DNA of 5,459 nt, from positions 1 to 5,459 of the forward strand of contig JAJYSD010000119.1 of NCBI GenBank assembly GCA_021793745.1. The letters run 5' to 3'. The stretch comes from Bacillota bacterium (GTDB lineage Bacteria > Bacillota > Bacilli > Thermoactinomycetales > DSM-44946). The notes under the pieces are model-generated. The model worked only from the letters and a program-made list of their open reading frames with translations, had not been told where the DNA came from and did no database searches. This document shows, piece after piece, positions 1 to 4,234 of this stretch (position 1 is the stretch's first letter; each line of letters begins with the position of its first letter). The translations under genes and the position numbers were made by a program.

Positions 1-2
1 TG

Positions 3-194
3 CGGAGGGTACTGTCGGCGTTGTTCATGCTGTCGCTTGTTTTCGCGGTCCCGGGCGTAACCTTCGCTGCGGACAAGGACTGTGACGACTTCTCTACCTG
101 GGAAGAAGCACAGAGATTCTACGAGAAAAACGGGGGTCCTGCTCAGGATCCGCATAGATTGGACAGGGACGGCTACTCTCTCCTGCGCGAATGA
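3..194 (+). CDS. Secreted Excalibur-domain protein, 5' partial and with a damaged C-terminus
   Basis: The reading frame is open from the left edge, so the true start is outside the window. The visible part begins with a signal-peptide-like segment: an RR pair, about 18 hydrophobic residues and a cleavage site near TFAA/DKD. It is followed by DKDCDDF, then a helix-like WEEAQRFYEKNGG, then DPHRLDRDG. This is the layout of the Excalibur calcium-binding domain, whose family normally ends DxDxDGxxCE with a conserved second cysteine. Here the frame continues YSLLRE and stops, so the last acidic residues and the cysteine are missing. In the next frame the bases read TLSCAN, which would put a cysteine at the expected place if two bases had been lost after DRDG. 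Either a small deletion or a rearrangement removed the end. The 3' part overlaps a broken gene on the other strand. Confidence 0.6.
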   Translation, partial: RRVLSALFMLSLVFAVPGVTFAADKDCDDFSTWEEAQRFYEKNGGPAQDPHRLDRDGYSLLRE

Positions 195-532
195 TTTCCA
201 ACAACTTTTTATGATCGTTTACTTTCCCGTCAGGCGCTTGTATGGCTTGGAGTTCGATTGCGGTCTGATATTTCCCCAACATTTTGGGTACAGCAAGTTC
301 CGCCGATTCTTGCCCTACAGTCGGATCTGTAACTTTGAATGCGTCGACTTCCGATTCCAATTCGGGCAACAACGAAGCCATAACCGCATTTACATCGCGA
401 CTATAATCCTCTTCTGTATATTTTCGCAGTTGCGTTATCTTCCCCCATGAAAATAAATCCTGTTGTAGCTGCGATAATTAGGACTGCAGCAGCGATTAAA
501 CTCCATTTCAAACGCCGACTCACTTTGAGCAC
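94..532 (-). pseudogene. Membrane-anchored helical protein of unknown family, frameshifted
   Basis: Reading leftward from a GTG at 532 (or the in-frame GTG at 523, behind GGGCGG), the protein starts with a basic VSRRLKW and a hydrophobic segment of about 20 residues ending FIFMG. That fits a membrane anchor or uncleaved signal. The frame then stops at 401-403. A second frame contains a soluble, helix-rich stretch with YTEEDYSRDVNAVMASLLPE, VTDPTVGQESAELAVPKM and ELQAIQAPDGKVNDHKKLLE. It is open upstream as far as the anchor. The two join cleanly if one base is removed from the C5 run at 442-446 (G5 on the coding strand), giving FIFMGKITQLRKYTEEDY. The last ~25 codons lie antisense to the Excalibur gene and look arbitrary, so the natural C-terminus may also be lost. 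I do not recognise the family. A sequencing error in the homopolymer would explain the frameshift equally well. Confidence 0.5.
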
Positions 533-633
533 CGCCCATCTTATATAGGGGCAGAACACGGCGCTTTTTGGGACACTTTCAGTTTGGCATGCGTGCAAAA
601 ATATTGACAATAAATACCGATGAAATTAAACGC

Positions 634-662
634 TTGACAGACGCCTGATTCCTCGATATAAT
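634..662 (+). promoter_or_regulatory. Consensus sigma-A promoter of the tRNA operon
   Basis: TTGACA at 634-639 and TATAAT at 657-662 are separated by exactly 17 bases, a perfect match to the housekeeping consensus. It points at the two tRNA genes and leaves a leader of roughly 140 bases before tRNA-Leu. Such a strong promoter fits a stable RNA operon. A further TTGACA lies at 604-609 with only a weak -10 behind it. The decamer TGATTCCTCG, which precedes this -10, recurs at 715-724 just before a TATAAA. Confidence 0.75.
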
Positions 663-807
663 TAATCTCGCATTACTCCGGAGGCGCACGATTCGATATC
701 GGCTATCCGGTCGCTGATTCCTCGCCTATAAAAGGATCGAGCGAACCGGAACGAATAAAACGAATAGGCCAAAATCGAAAAAACTGCGTCGTTATCGCAA
801 AGGACAT

Positions 808-894
808 GCCGAAGTGGCGGAATTGGCAGACGCGCACGACTCAAAATCGTGTGGTCTTTCGACCATGTGGGTTCGACTCCCACCTTCGGCACCA
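808..894 (+). tRNA. tRNA-Leu (anticodon CAA)
   Basis: Complete class II tRNA of 87 bases including an encoded CCA. The acceptor stem GCCGAAG (808-814) pairs with CTTCGGC (884-890), followed by A and CCA. The anticodon stem CACGA/TCGTG encloses the loop CTCAAAA, which places CAA at 842-844. The long variable arm TGGTC-TTTC-GACCA (852-865) is typical of leucine tRNAs. The T stem GTGGG/CCCAC holds the TTCGACT loop. It reads UUG leucine codons and is probably co-transcribed with tRNA-Pro, 30 bases downstream. Confidence 0.97.
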
Positions 895-924
895 TTTTTT
901 TGTTTTTAAAAACGGATTTCCCTG

Positions 925-1001
925 CGGGGCGTGGCTCAGCTTGGTAGAGCACCTGGTTTGGGACCAGGGGGTCGTCGGTTCAAATCCGGCCGCCCCGACC
1001 A
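925..1001 (+). tRNA. tRNA-Pro (anticodon TGG)
   Basis: Complete class I tRNA of 77 bases including CCA. The acceptor stem CGGGGCG (925-931) pairs with CGCCCCG (991-997). The anticodon stem CCTGG/CCAGG holds the loop TTTGGGA, placing TGG at 959-961. The T loop is TTCAAAT. It decodes CCA and, by wobble, other proline codons. It is the last gene of the two-tRNA operon, and the terminator hairpin starts 7 bases after its CCA. Confidence 0.97.
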
Positions 1002-1008
1002 GGAGTGA

Positions 1009-1039
1009 CGGGGGTTTTCAGCCCCCGCCATTTTTATTT
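1009..1039 (+). terminator. Intrinsic terminator of the tRNA operon
   Basis: CGGGGG (1009-1014) and CCCCCG (1022-1027) form a 6-bp GC-only stem around a 7-base loop. They are followed, after CCA, by a T-rich tract (TTTTTATTTT). It sits directly behind tRNA-Pro. Confidence 0.8.
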
Positions 1040-1384
1040 TCAGCCTAATTGCAAACGAATTGCAAACCTTTAGTCGGCTAAAGTGTTCTGATCCAGAACC
1101 GCCTCACGCTGCCAGTCTTCTCATTTCAGTCCCGGCCGTTCTCCGCAGCGCAAGCCGAAAGGCTTGTCTTCGTTTCTTTGCGGCGCTGATGCATTTTCTG
1201 CACGCCAAGATGAAAGTAAAAGTCAATTCGCGGTCTTGTTGGACGCCCTTCTTACTGAACGGGGACTTTACGGAGGCCTCTTGTTTTTGTAAGCTGGCCT
1301 CAAGGGACTTCTGTGCCTTTCTGTCAGAGTCAGGCGGAAAGGCCTTTTCTATATCTTGTATATCGGTTTGCGTTTTGATCCCTA
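1040..1384. other. Gene-free stretch rich in short perfect hairpins
   Basis: I find no convincing gene in this ~345-base stretch. Frames are open on both strands for up to about 100 codons, but they lack Shine-Dalgarno-supported starts and recognisable motifs. The stretch holds a tandem decamer AATTGCAAAC (1047-1056 and 1058-1067). Hairpins are CTTTAG-TCGG-CTAAAG (1068-1083), GTTCTG-ATC-CAGAAC (1085-1099) and CAAGCC-GAAA-GGCTTG (1151-1166). The last is enclosed by CAGCGC (1146-1151) and GCGCTG (1183-1188). Palindromes GAGGCCTC and AAAGGCCTTT follow near 1273 and 1338. It may be a decayed mobile or phage remnant next to the tRNA, or a structured RNA. The sequence does not decide. Confidence 0.4.
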
Positions 1385-1399
1385 GGGGGAGTGTGATCC

Positions 1400-2107
1400 A
1401 TGGATTCTCTGTCTTCGTGGAATGAACTGACGGATGTCAACGTGGCTTTTCTCCCAATCGGAGCCACCGAGCAACACGGATACCATTTACCCATAAGTAC
1501 TGATGCCCTTATCGCCGAGGCAATCGCGAATGAACTCTCCAAGCGGTTCGAGCCCTCTTACTGCGTTCCTGTCCTTCCCTACTCCGCTTCCTTTGAGCAT
1601 GCGGATTTCCCCGGCTGCATATCCCTCCGGACCCATACGTTGACGGTGGTGGTTACCGATATTGTCCAATCGCTGAAACGATCCGGCATTTCTCACGTTG
1701 TCATCATCAATGGACACGGCGGCAATCATCTTCTGAGGAATATTGTTCAGGAACTGAATGCCGAAGATCCACGAACCGTATGGGGGCCGTTTCCAAACCG
1801 CCGCCACTGGGAAGAAGCTTACCGGGCGGCAGGAATCCGTGAAACCATCAGTAGAGATATGCATGCCGGAGAGGGCGAGACCTCCCTCATAATGCATCTG
1901 ATGCCGAAGGCAGTGAAGGAAGACAAACGATCCGATTGCGATGTGCCTAACCGTCCTCTCCTGGAAACCGTCGGGATGAAACCCTATACCGAGAGCGGAA
2001 CGATCGGCTTTCCCACCCGGGCAACCGCTGAAAAGGGGAGGTTGCTCCTGCAATCCCTGACGGATCAAATCGCATCGACTTTGGAAGGCATTGAGCAATT
2101 TAAATAA
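1400..2107 (+). CDS. Creatininase-family metal-dependent amidohydrolase
   Basis: The 235-residue protein belongs to the creatininase family (the fold also used by MftE and related hydrolases), whose members cut amide bonds with a two-metal centre. The N-terminal GATEQHGYHLPISTD gives the expected ligands E24, H26 and D35. The INGHGGN motif lies at 103-109. A HAGEGETS motif at 155-162 supplies the later His/Glu pair, in the order and spacing usual for the family. Length is normal, and there is no signal peptide, so it should be cytoplasmic. The start is set by GGGGGAG at 1385-1391, 8 bases before the ATG. This site overlaps a CCCTAGGG palindrome that could partly hide it. The gene stands alone with its own terminator. 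The substrate cannot be told from the sequence, and true creatininase activity should not be assumed. Confidence 0.88.
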   Translation: MDSLSSWNELTDVNVAFLPIGATEQHGYHLPISTDALIAEAIANELSKRFEPSYCVPVLPYSASFEHADFPGCISLRTHTLTVVVTDIVQSLKRSGISHVVIINGHGGNHLLRNIVQELNAEDPRTVWGPFPNRRHWEEAYRAAGIRETISRDMHAGEGETSLIMHLMPKAVKEDKRSDCDVPNRPLLETVGMKPYTESGTIGFPTRATAEKGRLLLQSLTDQIASTLEGIEQFK

Positions 2108-2136
2108 GGCCGGGGATAATCCCGGTCTTTTATTTT
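2108..2136 (+). terminator. Intrinsic terminator after the creatininase-family gene
   Basis: GGCCGGGG (2108-2115) pairs with TCCCGGTC (2120-2127), with G-T pairs at two positions and an ATAA loop. A T-rich tract TTTTATTTT follows. It begins directly after the stop codon and separates this gene from the arsenic operon. Confidence 0.75.
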
Positions 2137-2152
2137 CTATTCCATCCATCGA

Positions 2153-2224
2153 ATCAATTTTTTTTGATTTGAGCATTGACGAATCAAATAATTTTGATGT
2201 ATCATCATATCAACAAAAGTTGAT
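2153..2224 (+). promoter_or_regulatory. Ars operon promoter with three ATCAA-N6-TTGAT operator boxes
   Basis: Three perfect copies of ATCAA-N6-TTGAT lie at 2153-2168, 2183-2198 and 2209-2224. This is the operator form known for Gram-positive ArsR repressors. The promoter is TTGACG (2176-2181), an 18-base spacer and TATCAT (2200-2205). Box 1 is upstream of the -35, box 2 fills the spacer, and box 3 covers the expected transcription start just after the -10. Centre-to-centre distances are 30 and 26 bases. A further small dyad TGATG-TAT-CATCA (2195-2207) overlaps the -10. ArsR from this operon is the natural ligand, so autoregulation is inferred. Confidence 0.85.
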
Positions 2225-2238
2225 GGGAGGAGAAGCCT

Positions 2239-2445
2239 GTGTATAATCACGATTACGTCATGATACAGATGGCCAAAATCCGCCAGGAGGAATTTCGAAA
2301 GGAATTTCAGAAGGTCAACCGTCGTGGGAAAGCGAGAAAGTGGGTGCAGATCCTCCGATCCGTTTGGAATACCTACGATCAATGCTACCCCCGGTATGTG
2401 AAGAGCAATCTGACCTGTTGTGCCGCCCCGTCTTGCGGTGGATAA
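2239..2445 (+). CDS. Small protein with a cysteine-rich tail, first gene of the ars operon
   Basis: The 68-residue protein starts at GTG, 7 bases after the strong site GGGAGGAG. That spacing and the position immediately behind the operator-bearing promoter support a real gene. Residues 1-45 are charged and helix-like (IRQEEFRKEFQKVNRRGKAR), very basic, with no membrane segment or signal peptide. The C-terminus carries C49, then C60, C61 and C66 in TCCAAPSCGG. Closely spaced cysteines like these can bind trivalent arsenicals, and the ArsI encoded next ends in a comparable ACC...GACC tail. I do not recognise the family. A role as an arsenical-binding peptide, metallochaperone or partner of ArsI is inference from the cysteines and context. 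Translation is probably coupled loosely to arsI, whose start lies about 24 bases after the stop. Confidence 0.75.
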   Translation: MYNHDYVMIQMAKIRQEEFRKEFQKVNRRGKARKWVQILRSVWNTYDQCYPRYVKSNLTCCAAPSCGG

Positions 2446-2469
2446 TTCCTTCCAAAGGAGAGGATGTAT

Positions 2470-2925
2470 ATGGTACTGAAGCCCCATGTGGCCGTCAATG
2501 TGAGGAACTTGGAGTCTTCCCTTGAGTTTTATCGGTGTCTGTTTGGTAAAGAGCCGGCGAAAGTACGCCCCGGCTATGCCAAGTTCGATCTGGATGAACC
2601 GGCGCTGAACTTTACCTTGAACGAAGGTGGCGAAGTGAGCGGCGGCATCAACCATCTGGGAATCCAAGTATCCGCGACCGAGGAAGTTCTCGCCGCTAAA
2701 CAGAGATTGCAGGACGCAGGATTAGCAACTTTCGACGAAATGGATACCACCTGTTGCTATGCGGTACAGGATAAGATTTGGGTAACCAGCCCGGATGGAC
2801 ACCGCTGGGAAGTGTTTGTGGTTAAAGGGGACGCCGAGGTGATGAGGGAAACCCCCCAAGGAGCGAATGCTTGCTGTTCCACGGAAGAACGTTCCCAATC
2901 GGCACAAACCGGCGCGTGTTGCTGA
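2470..2925 (+). CDS. arsI: ArsI-type C-As lyase (VOC-family dioxygenase)
   Basis: The protein is a vicinal-oxygen-chelate fold enzyme related to ArsI/CadI. ArsI is an Fe(II)-dependent dioxygenase that breaks the carbon-arsenic bond of trivalent organoarsenicals such as methylarsenite, releasing arsenite. From the ATG at 2470 it has 151 residues. Visible family features are H6, H62 (in INHLGIQV) and E114 (in RWEVF) as the iron ligands. C95-C96 in TTCCYAVQDK is the vicinal pair that binds the arsenical, and YAKFDLDEPALNFTLN is a conserved strand region. An ATG at 2464 is also in frame, but it lies only 3 bases after AAAGGAG, so 2470 (9 bases after) is preferred. After the catalytic domain the protein adds about 35 residues ending ACCSTEERSQSAQTGACC, a cysteine tail not needed for the fold. 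ArsI activity makes arsenite, so the cell needs an efflux route not seen here. Confidence 0.93.
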   Translation: MVLKPHVAVNVRNLESSLEFYRCLFGKEPAKVRPGYAKFDLDEPALNFTLNEGGEVSGGINHLGIQVSATEEVLAAKQRLQDAGLATFDEMDTTCCYAVQDKIWVTSPDGHRWEVFVVKGDAEVMRETPQGANACCSTEERSQSAQTGACC

Positions 2926-2961
2926 AGATCGGTTGTTGCCGTCAAGAAGGAGGGGAGTCCG

Positions 2962-3288
2962 ATGTCATACAACCATGAACAACTTTCCCTGATCGCCCGA
3001 GCCTTCGCTGATCCGATCCGGTTGCAGATTATGGACTTGATAGCCAAAGCGGGTGCTGAAAAAGCGATCCCATCATGTTGTACAAAGGGAATGTGCGTCT
3101 GTGATATCCAAGAAGCGTTGGATATGAAGCAATCCAAAGTGTCCTATCACCTGAAAGAATTGAAAAAAGCCGGCCTCCTTCACGAGCGAAAAGAAGGAAA
3201 GTGGCATTATTACGCCGTAAATCAAGATACCATAGAACGTTTTTGTCGGGAGTTGAATAACCGTTTTTTCTTCAATTCCCCTTCATAA
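2962..3288 (+). CDS. arsR: ArsR-family arsenical-responsive repressor
   Basis: The 108-residue winged-helix protein is of the ArsR/SmtB family. ARAFADPIRLQIMDLI forms the first helices. The DNA-reading helix-turn-helix is in DIQEALDMKQSKVSYHLKEL (residues ~48-67), followed by the wing KEGKWHYYAVN. Arsenic-sensing cysteines lie at the start of the recognition unit: C45 and C47 in MCVCDI match the CVCD motif of classical ArsR. An extra C39-C40 pair sits just before, giving CC-x4-CxC. The start follows AAGGAGG by 8 bases, 36 bases after arsI. Three matching operator boxes at the operon promoter indicate autoregulation, with release on trivalent arsenicals. Which species (arsenite or methylarsenite) it prefers cannot be read from the sequence. 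Its third place in the operon, instead of the common first place, is notable. Confidence 0.93.
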   Translation: MSYNHEQLSLIARAFADPIRLQIMDLIAKAGAEKAIPSCCTKGMCVCDIQEALDMKQSKVSYHLKELKKAGLLHERKEGKWHYYAVNQDTIERFCRELNNRFFFNSPS

Positions 3289-3307
3289 GCGAGCGAGGGT
3301 GGAATGA

Positions 3308-3820
3308 ATGAACTGCAATTGGATCATCCGGGAAGCGGAGGAAAAAGATATTCCCCGGATTCGCGATCTTTACAACCAAGGGATTCTGGATCGGATTGCC
3401 ACTTTGGAGGAGCAGCCCAAAAACATGGAAGAGATGCACCAATGGTTTCACCGAAGATCCCCTCGGTACGCTGTGCTGGTGGCAGAGGTCAACGGTGAAG
3501 TCCAGGGATGGGCTTCACTCAATCCGTACTCTCATCGGTGTGCTTATGCCGGTGTGGCGGATCTTTCGGTCTATATCGATCGCTCTTGGCGGGGAAAAGG
3601 GGTCGGTTCCCGCCTTTTGCGGGCATTGGAGGAAAAGGCGAAGGAAAACGGCTTTTACAAGATGGTTTTGTTTACTTTTCCCTTTAACCATCTCGGCCAA
3701 GGGTTGTATCGAAAAATGGGTTTCCGGGAGGTGGGAGTGTTTCAAAATCAAGGAAAGCTGGATGGCCGCTTCGTTGATGTGATGGCGATGGAGAAAATTT
3801 TACAGCCCGAGCAACAATAA
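3308..3820 (+). CDS. arsN1: GNAT N-acetyltransferase, ArsN1-like (arsinothricin/phosphinothricin resistance)
   Basis: The 170-residue protein has the GNAT fold of the phosphinothricin acetyltransferase group. IREAEEKDIPRIRDLYN is the first strand and helix. The N-terminal substrate segment contains RIATLEEQPKNMEEMHQWF. VQGWASLNPYSHRCAYAGVADLSVYI is the central sheet. The acetyl-CoA loop is R95-GKGVG100 (RxxGxG). NHLGQGLYRKMGFREVGVF is the family's C-terminal N...G..Y.K.GF region. Members of this group acetylate the amino group of phosphinothricin, methionine sulfoximine or arsinothricin. The position behind arsI and arsR favours arsinothricin, by inference. The start at 3308 follows GAGGGTGG by 5 bases. 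An overlapping ATG at 3304 is in a different frame and gives no family match. It is the last gene of the operon, followed by a terminator. Confidence 0.85.
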   Translation: MNCNWIIREAEEKDIPRIRDLYNQGILDRIATLEEQPKNMEEMHQWFHRRSPRYAVLVAEVNGEVQGWASLNPYSHRCAYAGVADLSVYIDRSWRGKGVGSRLLRALEEKAKENGFYKMVLFTFPFNHLGQGLYRKMGFREVGVFQNQGKLDGRFVDVMAMEKILQPEQQ

Positions 3821-3828
3821 ACCATCCC

Positions 3829-3849
3829 CCGATTCGGAATCGGTTTTTT
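3829..3849 (+). terminator. Intrinsic terminator of the ars operon
   Basis: CCGATT (3829-3834) and AATCGG (3838-3843) form a 6-bp stem with a CGG loop, followed by six Ts (3844-3849). It begins 8 bases after the stop codon of the acetyltransferase and closes the four-gene operon. Confidence 0.82.
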
Positions 3850-3876
3850 GTTAGAGGCTATGGCTCGGGGAAACTG

Positions 3877-4032
3877 ATGCATACGGTCGTCATTCTAGGA
3901 AAGGGTTTCGCTGGTTTGACGCCAGTACTCCTTTTCCTTTGTTGCTTTGGCAAACTGTCGAATTCGATCTTCGATCATGTCCCTCCTTGGCCGAAACGTC
4001 ACAAAAAGAACACTGTAATATGGAGAATCTAG
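3877..4032 (+). pseudogene. Possible N-terminal stub of an FAD/NAD-binding oxidoreductase
   Basis: A short frame starts MHTVVILGKGFAGLTP. This closely resembles the beginning of type II NADH dehydrogenases and related flavoproteins: a beta strand followed by GxGxxG (GKGFAG). After about residue 20 the frame reads LFLCCFGKLSNS and loses all likeness to that family, stopping at 51 codons. A weak GGGGA site precedes the ATG. It could be the 5' remnant of a deleted gene. It also overlaps the minus-strand broken gene here, so at most one of the two is genuine over the shared bases. The evidence is one motif only. Confidence 0.25.
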
Positions 4033-4111
4033 AGGCTGAATATAATACCCAGCCCCCAGCCTTCAACATGTCGGGATGATAGGGCGGGTGGCGCAAAATC
4101 GGAAAACGCAT
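3895..4111 (-). pseudogene. Small gene of unknown function, broken by a one-base frameshift
   Basis: Reading leftward from the ATG at 4109-4111, a protein-like frame gives MRFPILRHPPYHPDMLKAGG and then becomes unconvincing. Another frame continues with YYIQPLDSPYYSVLFVTFRP and, after DMIEDRI, a charged helix with RQFAKATKEKEYWR, ending at a TAG (3895-3897). Removing one G from the TGGG at about 4046-4050 on the coding strand joins the two into a 71-residue protein with an aromatic beta-like middle and a helical C-terminus. No family is recognised. No good Shine-Dalgarno site precedes the ATG, and an in-frame stop lies shortly upstream, so the N-terminus may also be incomplete. An alternative is an internal start at the ATG of MIEDRI, behind AAGGAGGGAC, giving a 27-residue peptide. 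Confidence 0.35.
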
Positions 4112-4190
4112 CGATGAAAGTTTGCCTGTGGGATTTCAATACAATCGTTTTACCGAACCGTCGTGGCGCCGGTCGCCTGCATCAACACCT

Positions 4191-4221
4191 GGAGCGCACT
4201 TCATCCAAAGAAGTGCGCTCC
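4191..4221. terminator. Strong 12-bp hairpin, probable terminator between converging units
   Basis: GGAGCGCACTTC (4191-4202) and GAAGTGCGCTCC (4210-4221) form a perfect 12-bp stem with a 7-base loop ATCCAAA. On the plus strand it is followed by GGTTTTG and further T-rich sequence. On the minus strand, where the pyruvyl transferase gene ends 14 bases earlier, no T tract follows. It probably stops transcription from both sides, with plus-strand termination better supported. Confidence 0.65.
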
Positions 4222-4234
4222 GGTTTTGTCCCTT

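Noticed and set aside
82..450. A 122-codon plus-strand frame over the two broken genes
   Set aside because: Its residues show no domain. It runs antisense to the helical minus-strand protein and is a different frame of the Excalibur gene.
1260..1384. Possible T-box or riboswitch leader before the creatininase-family gene
   Set aside because: GGCC-rich dyads are present, but no T-box sequence, no known riboswitch core and no terminator-antiterminator pair could be recognised.
1080..1390. Minus-strand open frame with lysine-rich stretches, considered as an integrase remnant
   Set aside because: No recombinase catalytic motif (R...HxxR...Y) is visible and no supported start exists. Likeness to a phage gene rests only on its position beside a tRNA.
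1060..1425. A 121-codon plus-strand frame in the hairpin-rich stretch
   Set aside because: No ribosome binding site, unusual composition and no motif. It overlaps the Shine-Dalgarno site and start of the creatininase-family gene.
1487..2176. 229-codon minus-strand frame opposite the creatininase-family gene
   Set aside because: It is the antisense shadow of a gene with clear catalytic motifs.
2137..2667. 176-codon minus-strand frame opposite the start of the ars operon
   Set aside because: It would run through the ars promoter, the small gene and arsI on the other strand, and shows no motif.
3396..3782. Alternative plus-strand frame inside the acetyltransferase gene
   Set aside because: It is the shadow of a frame with a full GNAT motif set.
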